A DNA stretch of 64,000 nt from Sellimonas catena (GTDB lineage: Bacteria > Bacillota > Clostridia > Lachnospirales > Lachnospiraceae). The stretch lies in NCBI RefSeq assembly GCF_045063725.1, contig NZ_CP173695.1. One strand, 5' to 3'. Of the stretch, positions 23,511-32,194 are shown in pieces. The notes under the pieces were generated by a model. It worked only from the letters and a program-made list of their open reading frames with translations, was not told the origin of the DNA and did not search any database. The translations under genes and the position numbers were made by a program. Positions within the stretch are counted from its first letter, which is position 1. Each line of letters starts with the position of its first letter.

Positions 23511-25625
23511 ATGATGAAAGAAGTATCAAAAACCATACCGGAACTTTACGGAAGTCTTGTATTCAATGACAAAGTCATGCGCGAACGTCTTCCAAAAGAC
23601 ACCTACAAGGCACTTCACAAAACCATACAGAACGGAACACACCTGGAGCTTGATGTGGCAAATACCGTTGCCGCTGCCATGAAAGAATGGGCCATCGAGC
23701 ACGGCGCAACCCATTTTACCCACTGGTTCCAGCCGATGACCGGATTTACAGCGGAAAAACATGACAGCTTTATTTCCCCGGTGGGCGGCGGACAGGTCAT
23801 CATGGAGTTTTCCGGGAAAGAACTGATCAAAGGAGAACCGGATGCATCCAGCTTCCCTTCCGGCGGCCTGCGTGCCACCTTCGAGGCAAGAGGATATACC
23901 GCCTGGGACCCGACTTCCCCTGCTTTTATCAAGGATGGCTCTCTCTATATTCCGACTGCCTTTTGTTCCTACAATGGTGAAGCCCTGGATAAGAAAACTC
24001 CTCTGCTTCGCTCCATGGAAGCTCTGAACAAGGAGGCATTGAAAGTTCTTCATCTTCTTGGAAATACAAAAGTGAAAAAAGTCGATACGACCATCGGGTC
24101 CGAGCAGGAATACTTTCTGGTAGACAAGGATCTTTATAAAAAACGGAAGGACCTGCTTTTCTGCGGACGGACGCTGATCGGCGCTCCGGCCCCGAAAGGA
24201 CAGGAAATGGAAGATCACTACTTCGGTGTCTTAAAACCGAAGGTGGCTGCCTATATGCATGATCTGGACGAAGAGCTCTGGAAACTCGGTGTTCCGGTCA
24301 AGACGAAGCACAACGAAGTCGCACCGGCACAGCACGAACTTGCACCGGTATTCGATACAGCAAACGTGGCGGTCGACCACAACCAGCTGACCATGGAAAT
24401 GATGAAGAAAATCGCTGACTCCCATCATCTTGCCTGCCTTCTCCATGAAAAACCATTTGAAGGTGTCAACGGAAGCGGAAAGCATAACAACTGGTCCCTC
24501 GTCACGGATTCCGGCGAGAACCTTCTCGATCCCGGGAAAACTCCGGCGGAAAATACACAGTTCCTTGTCTTTTTGATGGCAGTTATCGCGGCTGTGGACG
24601 ATTACGCAGATCTGATGCGTGTCTCCGTTGCAAGTGCAGGAAATGACCACCGGCTTGGAGCCAACGAAGCGCCTCCGGCCATCGTCTCCATCTTCCTCGG
24701 CGATGAACTGACCTCCGTACTAAAATCCATCGAAGAAGGAACCGACTTCCTCAAGCAGAAGCAGATTCTTATGGAGATCGGTGCAAAAGTGCTGCCGCAT
24801 TTTGCCAAAGACACAACTGACCGGAACCGTACCTCACCGTTTGCCTTTACGGGAAACAAATTTGAGTTCCGTATGCCGGGAAGCGCCCTGTCCGTCGCAG
24901 AGCCAAACGTCATCTTAAATACCGCTGTCGCAGAATCTCTGAGCCGGATCTACGAAGTGCTCAAAGACGTCCCGGAAGAACAGATGGAAGAACAGATTCA
25001 GGAACTTTTAAAATCCATGATTACGCAGCATAAGCGTATTCTCTTTAACGGAAACGGATACACCGATGAATGGGTGGAAGAAGCGAAAAAGCGCGGGCTT
25101 TTCAACCTGAAATCTCTGCCGGACGCTCTGCCGCAGTTTATCGCGGAAAAGAATATTGATCTCTTTATAAAACACAGGATCTTTACAAAAGAAGAGATCT
25201 ACTCACGGTATGAAATCATTCTGGAAAACTACTCCAAGACGATCCATATCGAGTCTCTGACCATGCAGGACATGGTGAAAAAAGACTTCACACCGGCACT
25301 TTTTGCCTATGTATCCGATGTGACAAAGGAAGCGCTCGACAAACGGAAACTCCTTCCGTCCCTGTCCGCGTCTTACGAAGAAAAAATCGTCCAGACGCTG
25401 ACCGAATCTTCCGAACAGATCGTACTTGCTCTGGCCGCTCTCACCGAGGACACAAAAAAGGCAGAACAGATGGAGGAACCACTTGAGACCGCACGCTATT
25501 ATCATGATTCAATTCTGAAAGACATGGATACCCTCCGTGCCTCCGTGGATCAGGCTGAAGCCATCATTCCGGGGAGTTACCTGCCATATCCAACTTACGA
25601 CGAGTTGCTCTTTTCTTTACGATAG
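23511..25625 (+). CDS. glnN: Glutamine synthetase type III
   Basis: Glutamate plus ammonia plus ATP to glutamine; 704 residues, the normal size for GS-III (about 700-730). The N-terminal GS-III domain includes HGATHFTHWFQPMTGFTAEKHD. Core motifs are GSEQEYFLVD, KHNEVAPAQHELAPVFDTAN and VNGSGKHNNWSL, and the catalytic loop RMPGSALSVAEPN is kept. Unlike the GS-I copy at 7869, all the active-site motifs look complete, so this is likely the main enzyme. ATG 23511 follows AAAGGAG at ten bases (a second ATG follows directly); the open frame extends upstream only through the leader hairpin. Controlled by promoter 23369 and attenuator 23413. Confidence 0.95.
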   Translation: MMKEVSKTIPELYGSLVFNDKVMRERLPKDTYKALHKTIQNGTHLELDVANTVAAAMKEWAIEHGATHFTHWFQPMTGFTAEKHDSFISPVGGGQVIMEFSGKELIKGEPDASSFPSGGLRATFEARGYTAWDPTSPAFIKDGSLYIPTAFCSYNGEALDKKTPLLRSMEALNKEALKVLHLLGNTKVKKVDTTIGSEQEYFLVDKDLYKKRKDLLFCGRTLIGAPAPKGQEMEDHYFGVLKPKVAAYMHDLDEELWKLGVPVKTKHNEVAPAQHELAPVFDTANVAVDHNQLTMEMMKKIADSHHLACLLHEKPFEGVNGSGKHNNWSLVTDSGENLLDPGKTPAENTQFLVFLMAVIAAVDDYADLMRVSVASAGNDHRLGANEAPPAIVSIFLGDELTSVLKSIEEGTDFLKQKQILMEIGAKVLPHFAKDTTDRNRTSPFAFTGNKFEFRMPGSALSVAEPNVILNTAVAESLSRIYEVLKDVPEEQMEEQIQELLKSMITQHKRILFNGNGYTDEWVEEAKKRGLFNLKSLPDALPQFIAEKNIDLFIKHRIFTKEEIYSRYEIILENYSKTIHIESLTMQDMVKKDFTPALFAYVSDVTKEALDKRKLLPSLSASYEEKIVQTLTESSEQIVLALAALTEDTKKAEQMEEPLETARYYHDSILKDMDTLRASVDQAEAIIPGSYLPYPTYDELLFSLR

Positions 25626-25669
25626 GCAGCGCTGGTTCCCCGGGATACTATCTTTTCCTACAGTAGGCA

Positions 25670-25716
25670 GAGGAGTCCCCGCATCTTTGCGGCGACTCCT
25701 CTGCACCCTCTTTTGG
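25670..25716 (+). terminator. Terminator after glnN, facing the ATPase-TOPRIM insert
   Basis: Arms GAGGAGTC and GACTCCTC plus an inner CCGCA/TGCGG stem with one mismatch, followed by a modest TCTTTT run. It lies 45 bases past glnN and two bases from the stop codon of the convergent TOPRIM gene, so it may serve both directions. Confidence 0.6.
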
Positions 25717-25717
25717 G

Positions 25718-26419
25718 TTAGTTCTTTACTTCTTCTTCAATACCGATACATAAATTTGTATGACGTTCAATCGAATTCATCCCCTCTTCAATATAAGCCC
25801 ATGATGTTTGATAATCATGATGTACCGAAAAGTCTGAACAACACATAAAGTCTGTAAAGCCTTTTAAATCTTTTTTGTATTTCCTTGCAAAATCATACGC
25901 ATCCTCTTCCTTTTCTTCTTCTGTACTATTCCGCTTATTATATAGTACATGATCTAAATTACAAGACATATAGTATACCCTATATTGGATATTCCATATC
26001 TGCCCCGTTTTTCTTAACCGGTATAAGTTCTCCTTTTTTTGAAGATTCCGCTCTATAATTTCATCAGGCTTTTGTGTATGAATTCCATCCGATTGATATA
26101 ATATCTCTTTAGCCGATTCATCTTCAATAATTTTTTCATCTGGTATAAACACGGCATCTGTATCTACAATATGGATAATTTGTTTAAAATCTTTTGCTTT
26201 ATAATGTTGGGAATTTGCATACTTTCGTATTTCATTTCCGAGTTTAGAAATAATATTAGATGATTGAACTCCCTTTCTGGATGTAATATCCCCATGCATA
26301 ATATGAATGTAAACTTTATCTCTGTCGAAAAGTTGACTCAATGCCACGCCAAGCGCCGTCTCATCCGAGGGTCCCTCCACAATAACAAGCACAATTTTTC
26401 TATGGGACAAATGTCTCAC
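25718..26419 (-). CDS. TOPRIM-domain protein, partner of the ATPase upstream
   Basis: 233 residues with no close family that I can name. Visible TOPRIM features: a hydrophobic strand ending in Glu (VLVIVEGPSDE, Glu15) and a second strand with the acidic pair IIHIVDTDAV (Asp86, Asp88), the metal-binding pattern of OLD, RloB and DUF4435 nucleases. The middle is rich in charged helices and the C-terminal half has YYMSCNLDHVLYN, a motif class seen in proteins of ATPase-nuclease defence pairs. It starts at GTG 26419 inside the last codons of the ATPase (20-base overlap), so the two are translationally coupled. Base composition is more AT-rich than the neighbours. Nuclease activity and phage defence are inference. 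Confidence 0.65.
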   Translation of the reverse strand: MRHLSHRKIVLVIVEGPSDETALGVALSQLFDRDKVYIHIMHGDITSRKGVQSSNIISKLGNEIRKYANSQHYKAKDFKQIIHIVDTDAVFIPDEKIIEDESAKEILYQSDGIHTQKPDEIIERNLQKKENLYRLRKTGQIWNIQYRVYYMSCNLDHVLYNKRNSTEEEKEEDAYDFARKYKKDLKGFTDFMCCSDFSVHHDYQTSWAYIEEGMNSIERHTNLCIGIEEEVKN

Positions 26420-27806
26420 CCGCCTCTCGAAATGCTAACGCAATCTCGTAGTTATTTGTTGGACAGTATACTTGTTCATTTTGTTCCCCAAGAACAATAT
26501 CTCGATAATAAAAGTCCCGTAAATTATTTGTTCCTTTTACATTTGTAAACCGAATATACCGATTTTCCGGATTTGTTGTTGTAAACGCAACAAACCCTTT
26601 GTCCAGTGTCTCCAATGGTCTGAGATTGTGTGAAGTAAAGATAAGTTGTCCCTTCCCTTTCTCAGAAATAATGTGCAGCAGTTCTCCGAGAAGATATTCA
26701 AAAATCCCTGCATCCAGTTCATCTACTGCTACAGTAATGGATGGGTTATTATAAACTACAATCAACAACTGTAAAATCGAAACGATTTTTTTTATTCCTT
26801 CTGATTCATACCGAAACGGAATCGCCTTGTTGTTTTTTAAAGACATTAATTGAATCATTCTTCCCAGGCTTCCATCTTTTTCCACAACCGGTCCCAAATC
26901 AATTATATCAATCGTCAGCCCCGGAACTAATTCCTGAAGCACAATATTCATATTCGCAATAATTTTTCTAACAATTTCCATTGCCTTTTCCGGAATTGAT
27001 GCTGGGATATTCAATGGAAGCAAAAGATTTCCAAAGGATTCTGAAGTATCATCTTTATATTTAAAAGCCAGCGGAAGCGCATTCATATTGATTAGCCCCT
27101 CGTGCTCCGTATCAATTATAAACAGTTCTCTGTTTCCAAATCGATGCAATCCTTCCAAAATATCCAAATACAACTTTACCTGACAGTTTTCCCGGAAGCG
27201 CCTCATCATTTCTCTGGAAAAAATAAATGTTCTGGACTGCTCTTGAACCAGCCTTTTTGTCACGAGCATCTCTGTCACGTCTTCCGTGCTGTTTCCCAGT
27301 AGTTCCTGATACTTTGATTTTGGGAGAAAAATTCCATCTGCGCTTGTATCAATCAACGGACCTTTCCGAATTTTTTTCTCATTTGATGTGTACCCATAAC
27401 TCAATACTTCATCAAAAATCTTGACTTTATACTTCGTTTTAGAATTTTCCAATTTGTTATCATGATAAGGAGATTCGTCTATAACTTTTTCCATAGAAAA
27501 CTGATACCAAAGATTACAGCAATAGTCCTCCTGCTGCAATATAAACTGGAATTTTAATGTAGAAGTCCGCTCCTCTACATTAATATATTCTGCATATTTT
27601 TCTGGAATTGGCTGACTGCATAATGCAAAACGCAATAACTGTACTGCATCAATGAGTGCCGTTTTTCCTGACCCATTTTGTCCATATAAGCCAAGAATAC
27701 TTGCACGATAATTCTTTCTTCTGTTTTTTAAGCTAATCGTTCCCTTCTTCACATTTTTAAAGTTTTCTATCGTAATATTCTCAATTCTGATAAACTGTTT
27801 CTCCAC
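26400..27806 (-). CDS. AAA/ABC-type ATPase of an ATPase-TOPRIM pair (OLD/AriA-like)
   Basis: About 468 residues. ATPase motifs: Walker A GLYGQNGSGKTALI near the N terminus; a signature-like YESEGIKKIVSIL; Walker B TVAVDELDAG with the catalytic Glu; and the switch His in LIFTSHNLRPLE. Together these mark the SMC/RecF/OLD branch (AAA_15/AAA_21), the type found in PARIS AriA, AbiL and Gabija-like systems. The start is uncertain: GTG 27806 has an AGGGGTGG site about nine bases upstream, while ATG 27830 sits about four bases from the predicted transcript start and has no site. Low GC and the lack of any link to nearby metabolism suggest horizontal transfer. Confidence 0.75.
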   Translation of the reverse strand: MEKQFIRIENITIENFKNVKKGTISLKNRRKNYRASILGLYGQNGSGKTALIDAVQLLRFALCSQPIPEKYAEYINVEERTSTLKFQFILQQEDYCCNLWYQFSMEKVIDESPYHDNKLENSKTKYKVKIFDEVLSYGYTSNEKKIRKGPLIDTSADGIFLPKSKYQELLGNSTEDVTEMLVTKRLVQEQSRTFIFSREMMRRFRENCQVKLYLDILEGLHRFGNRELFIIDTEHEGLINMNALPLAFKYKDDTSESFGNLLLPLNIPASIPEKAMEIVRKIIANMNIVLQELVPGLTIDIIDLGPVVEKDGSLGRMIQLMSLKNNKAIPFRYESEGIKKIVSILQLLIVVYNNPSITVAVDELDAGIFEYLLGELLHIISEKGKGQLIFTSHNLRPLETLDKGFVAFTTTNPENRYIRFTNVKGTNNLRDFYYRDIVLGEQNEQVYCPTNNYEIALAFREAGETFVP

Positions 27807-27840
27807 TGCATTCACCACCCCTGCATTCATTGATATATAC

Positions 27841-27869
27841 AGTATATCATGACCTTTCCCGGTGTTCAA
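27841..27869 (-). promoter_or_regulatory. Promoter of the ATPase-TOPRIM operon
   Basis: Minus-strand -35 TTGAAC (27864-27869) and extended -10 TGATATACT (TATACT at 27841-27846), 17 bases apart. The -10 overlaps a near-palindrome GATATAC/ATATATC, a possible repressor site. The insert therefore carries its own promoter. Confidence 0.65.
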
Positions 27870-27994
27870 CTTTCATTTTTGCATTTAATATTTCGATTTT
27901 TTATTTCATACATATTTATATTAGTATCTTTCCGTCAAAGAAAAATATACATGGATTCTCCATTCCCGCTTACATCTTCCCTAAAACGATAATT

Positions 27995-28026
27995 TATGCC
28001 GCTCAAAATAGAGCGGCATAGCTTTT
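27995..28026 (+). terminator. Perfect hairpin downstream of DUF4091 copy 1
   Basis: A perfect ten-base stem TATGCCGCTC/GAGCGGCATA around AAAATA, followed by GCTTTTT on the plus strand. It lies 14 bases past the stop of the minus-strand DUF4091 gene, so despite the plus-strand T-run it probably also ends leftward transcription. The stretch 27870-27994 is AT-rich and holds nothing else I recognise. Confidence 0.55.
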
Positions 28027-28039
28027 TCATATAATTAAG

Positions 28040-29701
28040 TTATTGCTGTACCCTTTTGGCGATTTCCCGGTTGATCCGATTTCTGAGAGCGAGCAGGTAA
28101 TAATCCGATTTCGGGAAGCGCTTGAATGTCAAAGGCTCCGCCAGATCTTCTTCGATACACTCCATGACAAAATCACGTCCTGCCAGGGATTCCAGCAGTT
28201 CACATGCCCGCATGTCCTGAAGTGCCTCTTCGTGCACCATCATACGGATGGATTCTTCCGGATGCCGGTCCTCTCCCGGATATACAAGGAACGCATCCCC
28301 GGACGGGAATGCTCCGCCTGCATCCGTCACCTGATACGGATTGATCTTCTCAAGTGAGAACTGGCTGTTGTAGAAGTTGTATCCCCAGTGAAGAATTCCG
28401 ATGATTTTGTATTTATAGAGCTGCAGCCCGTAGATCCGGTTTCTGAGAGACGGCATGGACATAAACCGGTTGCTCACCTCGTAAAACTGTCCGACGCAGT
28501 AGTAGGTCCACATATCCGTGAGGCCGTGCTCCAGGAATTCTTCGATCTCATTATTTCCCGGAATCGGCTTGTCTACAAGACCGTGCTTATAGAACTCATA
28601 GCTGGAAAGCGCATCAAAGGTGTGGAATCCGTCCAGCAGTCCCTCGATCGACTCTTTCGCGGCCCTGTAGCTCTCCAGATGCTCCTCTCTTGGCTCATCG
28701 GACAGATGGAAGTACGTCACCTTGTCAATGCCCCATTCTTTAAGCTTCTGGGTCAGCTGAGGGAGCAGTGCATGGAGGAATTTCGTATACTCTCCGACTG
28801 CCGGCGTATGCCATCCGAAAATCTGCTTCTCTTCTCCATCCACCATCGCCACAACTTTTGGCGCGTATTTTGCTCCCCACTGGGAGAACAGGTGGCACAT
28901 CTCAAAATACTCGATTCCGCAGGACTGACAGAGGTCAACCCACTGTTTCACCCGGTCAAAGCCAAATACATATTCCCCGTTTTCCACCTTGACATCCAGA
29001 AGCTGGGTCGTCGTACGCTCAGCTCCGACCGCCGTATCCAGGGCCGGTGTAAAGAGCGGAGTAAGAATCATATTGCAGCCCCGTTTCACATACTCGTGAA
29101 GGTAATTTTCAATAATCTCCCAATGTTCCTCTGAGAATACCGGCACATGGTAATAGTCGGCCAGACAGTCCAGGTAAAACCATTCCGTATGCATGATCTT
29201 TTGTTTTGGAAGCACGGCATCATAGATAGTCACTTCGGTTTGTGCACTTACAAGCGTCTCTCCGTCTTTCTCCAAACTTACCGTGATCGGATACATTCCT
29301 GCTTTCACTTCTTCTATGATCTCGATGTCGATCCAGATACTTCTCCATTTCTGCGGATAGATATCCACTTCATCGTCCTTCAGTTCCCGCAGAAGATCCG
29401 GGTATACGCCGGAATCCGTTCTCAGATAATTATCATCCACGATCGGTCCGCAGGTTCTTCCCACCGGAACCGTTTCCACCTTACGCACATGAATCTGATC
29501 TTTCAGTTCTGAGTCAATCCGCACTTTCACCCGGTTTTTCATAAATCCGGTGCAGGTACAGGCTGCCTGAAAGGACACCGTCTCCCCTTTCAGTCCGGTC
29601 AGCTTCATACACTCCGGCCGGTAAACCGGCCTATCATCCGGAAATACTTTTTCCAGAGAGCTTACAAGCCTCATCTCATAAATTGTCTCTTGCTTTATCA
29701 T
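28040..29701 (-). CDS. DUF4091 glycosidase-like protein, copy 1
   Basis: 553 residues. The fold pattern is an N-terminal beta-sandwich (1-170, ending TVSLEKDGETLVSAQTEVTIYD), a TIM-barrel-like middle (HTEWFYLDCLADYY, TPLFTPALDT, GIEYFEMCHLFSQWG, YFHLSDEPREEH) and the DUF4091 C-terminal region (GILHWGYNFYNSQ, FLVYPGEDRHPEESIRM). The Asp-Glu in LSDEP and the Glu in YFEMCH are candidate acid residues, but catalysis is unproven for the family. No signal peptide, so it is cytoplasmic. It is about 70 per cent alike by eye to the copy at 35400-37055. A private promoter lies at 29736-29765. Confidence 0.85.
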   Translation of the reverse strand: MIKQETIYEMRLVSSLEKVFPDDRPVYRPECMKLTGLKGETVSFQAACTCTGFMKNRVKVRIDSELKDQIHVRKVETVPVGRTCGPIVDDNYLRTDSGVYPDLLRELKDDEVDIYPQKWRSIWIDIEIIEEVKAGMYPITVSLEKDGETLVSAQTEVTIYDAVLPKQKIMHTEWFYLDCLADYYHVPVFSEEHWEIIENYLHEYVKRGCNMILTPLFTPALDTAVGAERTTTQLLDVKVENGEYVFGFDRVKQWVDLCQSCGIEYFEMCHLFSQWGAKYAPKVVAMVDGEEKQIFGWHTPAVGEYTKFLHALLPQLTQKLKEWGIDKVTYFHLSDEPREEHLESYRAAKESIEGLLDGFHTFDALSSYEFYKHGLVDKPIPGNNEIEEFLEHGLTDMWTYYCVGQFYEVSNRFMSMPSLRNRIYGLQLYKYKIIGILHWGYNFYNSQFSLEKINPYQVTDAGGAFPSGDAFLVYPGEDRHPEESIRMMVHEEALQDMRACELLESLAGRDFVMECIEEDLAEPLTFKRFPKSDYYLLALRNRINREIAKRVQQ

Positions 29702-29735
29702 TGCTTTCCCTCCATGACTATAATGTTCTTCTATT

Positions 29736-29765
29736 ACTATACTGTTTCCCTGGAAGGGTTAGCAA
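29736..29765 (-). promoter_or_regulatory. Promoter of DUF4091 copy 1
   Basis: Minus-strand -35 TTGCTA (29760-29765), -10 TATAGT (29736-29741), spacer 18 bases with a small CCCTTCCAGGG inverted repeat inside it. It allows copy 1 to be expressed apart from the molybdenum genes upstream. Confidence 0.45.
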
Positions 29766-29792
29766 ATTGAAAGTACAAATATACGGGGTCTT

Positions 29793-31001
29793 TTATAGTT
29801 TATTTCTATCAATCACACCATAGCCGATTCCGACGTCCTCCCCTGTCATCACAAGCTGTTTCACAGCTCTCTGCAGGCTTGTCTGTTCCGGATAGTTTTC
29901 TTTATCTTCCCGGATTTCGCCAAATACCCTTTCCTCCGCCTGGCGGAAAGGATAGATGATCTTTTCCACCTCAAACCGGTTCTGGAATTTCAGAATGTTG
30001 CTCTGCTGTTTTAAGAGTTTCTGAAGCTTCGGCGAGAGCAGCCACGATTCACAGTCATACATCGTATACTCCGGTCCGAAAAAGCGGTCTGCCTCCGCAA
30101 ATGATTTTCCGCATTCCTCATCCAGAAGCGGCTCTCCCTCCGGAATGTGCACATGCAGAACCTTATTCTCCGGATCCGGCTCAAACTGAAGTCTTCCAAG
30201 CCGGAAAATTTTCATCTGCAACGGGAGCGACAGCCAGCGTTCTTCCACAATACCCGGAATTCCCTTCGTTTTCATGCACCGCCTGTACCAGATCGTAATA
30301 TCATAAAAGGTATCAAAATAAACGCGGTCGGAAATCCCTTTCTCCATAAATGCCGGGTACAGATCGCATGCCAGACGCAGGTACAGACAGAGATAGAACT
30401 GTTCTTTGTCCGTCCTTTTATCTGCTTCCTCAAAAAATGTCTTTGTATCCTCGTAAAATAAATTCTTCCATTTCTGATAAACTGTCTCCGTCATCGGAAA
30501 GGATCCCGCACAGTTCCTTCCCTCCTCCGGAAGCTGAATCTTCTCCATCAATGTTTCCAGCTCCATCATCTGACTCCTTTCTTTTCGTATCTTCTCTTCA
30601 ATCCGGTCCGCAAGTTTTTCTGCATCCGGCAGTTCCTTCGGATCACAGCACCAGTATTTCTCATGATCCGCGTCCTTCATTCCCTCAATCAAAATCACAT
30701 CCGCCTCAGGAAAAAATGTGGTCAGTTCTTCCAGTTTCGTACCTCTTTGATTTTTCACAAGCTGATATTTTCCGGAAGAAAAAACTGCGGATGCATAGGC
30801 ACCTGCCTGATAGTGCCTCCAGCTGTCCGTTCCTTCCCGGTCAGCCTCAAAGTCATGGCCGTCATGCTTTATGGCCGCAACCTGAAAGCCTCTTCCGGTG
30901 AGAATCCGGATGAGTGATTCCATCAGCGTTGTCTTCCCGGAATTTTTCTCCCCGGCTATTCCAAAGAGCACCGGATGTCCTGCTATATTCTGATATACCA
31001 T
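29793..31001 (-). CDS. mobB: MobB fused to a NAT_N/GNAT-like acyltransferase
   Basis: 402 residues in one frame. Residues 1-144 are MobB, the GTP-binding accessory of molybdenum-cofactor nucleotide attachment: FGIAGEKNSGKTTLMESLI (Walker A), AAIKHDGHDFEAD, and VILIEGMKDADHEKYW. From residue 145 the sequence becomes the two-domain acyltransferase seen in Lachnospiraceae (formerly DUF5596; NAT_N plus GNAT_C): YLRLACDLYP, VYFDTFYDITIWYRRC, LGRLQFEPDPENKVLHVHIPEG. At the junction the DNA has AGAAAGGAG just before two ATG codons (30569 and 30566), a full ribosome site now translated as RKERSQ. The second half therefore was, or still is, a separate gene. It overlaps moeA by 19 bases. Confidence 0.85.
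   Translation of the reverse strand: MVYQNIAGHPVLFGIAGEKNSGKTTLMESLIRILTGRGFQVAAIKHDGHDFEADREGTDSWRHYQAGAYASAVFSSGKYQLVKNQRGTKLEELTTFFPEADVILIEGMKDADHEKYWCCDPKELPDAEKLADRIEEKIRKERSQMMELETLMEKIQLPEEGRNCAGSFPMTETVYQKWKNLFYEDTKTFFEEADKRTDKEQFYLCLYLRLACDLYPAFMEKGISDRVYFDTFYDITIWYRRCMKTKGIPGIVEERWLSLPLQMKIFRLGRLQFEPDPENKVLHVHIPEGEPLLDEECGKSFAEADRFFGPEYTMYDCESWLLSPKLQKLLKQQSNILKFQNRFEVEKIIYPFRQAEERVFGEIREDKENYPEQTSLQRAVKQLVMTGEDVGIGYGVIDRNKL
30566..30581 (-). promoter_or_regulatory. Internal ribosome binding site at the MobB/acyltransferase junction
   Basis: AGAAAGGAGTCAG followed by ATGATG in the reading frame of the fusion. Spacing from AAGGAG is about four bases to the first ATG and seven to the second. 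It would allow the acyltransferase to be made alone (about 258 residues, the usual stand-alone length) as well as fused. Confidence 0.7.
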
Positions 31002-32194
31002 ACCTGTTCTCCCTTTTCAATCCGCTCTCTGCCTTTCTCGATTTTTACCAGACAGTTGCAGCCATTCATAGAACTTAAAATCCCTGATTTTTCTTTATCC
31101 TGAGGAATGGTAATTCTGCCGGACTCTTCTCTCCCTCTGATGTAGCGGTCTGTTTTGCATGTCTTATGAAAGGCCGTCATCAAAATCCCCTTTTCTTCTT
31201 TTGGAAGCAGGTCCTCACATCCCAAAAGACATGCTGCCGCATATCTTACAAAGAGCTCCATATGAACTGCCGCCGCAAATGGATTGCCGGAAAGGCTTAC
31301 GACCAGCGTCCCCTGTAAGACGGAACATGCTGTCGGGGAACCTGGCTTTACGAGAACACGTTCAAACAGGAAGTCTGCTCCTTCCTGTTTCAGGACATCC
31401 TTTACCAGATCTTTTTCTCCCACAGAGACTCCGCCCGTCGTCACAACCAGATCGGCGCAGCCGGCCGCTTTTCTCAGGCTTGTCCGAATAGTTTCCTCCT
31501 CATCCGGTATTTCTTCTGCCAGCACAACTTCTCCTCCAAGCTCCCGAATCCGCTCTGCAATCATAAACAGACTGGAGTCGTAAATCTGCCCGGGGCAAAG
31601 CGTTTTTCCCGGGAAGCACAGTTCATTCCCGGTGGTCAGTACCGCAATTTTCACTTTCTCTCGCACCCGGACGGTATGGTACCCCGCTGCAGACGCGATT
31701 CCGATTCGGATGGCATCGAGCCTGATCCCTTTTTCAAGCAGAAGGTCTCCCTCTCGGAAGTCCTCTCCTGCCGGGCAGTAATTGTCATATGCATTCTGGC
31801 TTTTTCTTATTTGTACTTTCCGTTCTCCACCGTCAGTCTCTTCCTGTTTGACAACAGTATCCGCCCCGTTTGGAATCGGTGCCCCGGTCATGATCCGCGC
31901 TGCTTCCCCCGGCCTGATTTCCCGCTTCGGATATTCTCCCGCCCACAGTTTTTCCACAACCCGCAGGCAGACCGGCGTCTCTTTTCCGGCATCCCGGATA
32001 TCTTCCGCACGGAGGGCATACCCATCATAGGGAGATCTTGGAAACGGAGGATTGTCCTGCCAGGCCCGGATCTCTTCAGCAAGGATTCTCCCTCCCGCAT
32101 CCATCAGGCTGACTTCCTCTGTTTTTTCTTCCCTTACAGCCACTTTTTTTATCAGTTCCTGCGCTTCATTCACTGTCACTGTTTTCCCGTCCAT
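30983..32194 (-). CDS. moeA: Molybdopterin molybdenumtransferase
   Basis: MoeA inserts molybdate into adenylylated molybdopterin to give Mo cofactor; 403 residues. Signatures: FPRSPYDGYALRAEDI near residue 50, IMTGAPIPNGADTVV, GNELCFPG, TTGGVSVGEKDLV and KPGSPTACSVL, with SGNPFAAAVHMELF near the end. Normal length with the C-terminal domain IV. It starts within the end of mobA (29-base overlap) behind AAAGGAGG and overlaps mobB, so the cassette mobA-moeA-mobB is tightly coupled. It serves the molybdoenzyme encoded just upstream. Confidence 0.95.
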   Translation of the reverse strand: MDGKTVTVNEAQELIKKVAVREEKTEEVSLMDAGGRILAEEIRAWQDNPPFPRSPYDGYALRAEDIRDAGKETPVCLRVVEKLWAGEYPKREIRPGEAARIMTGAPIPNGADTVVKQEETDGGERKVQIRKSQNAYDNYCPAGEDFREGDLLLEKGIRLDAIRIGIASAAGYHTVRVREKVKIAVLTTGNELCFPGKTLCPGQIYDSSLFMIAERIRELGGEVVLAEEIPDEEETIRTSLRKAAGCADLVVTTGGVSVGEKDLVKDVLKQEGADFLFERVLVKPGSPTACSVLQGTLVVSLSGNPFAAAVHMELFVRYAAACLLGCEDLLPKEEKGILMTAFHKTCKTDRYIRGREESGRITIPQDKEKSGILSSMNGCNCLVKIEKGRERIEKGEQVWYIRI

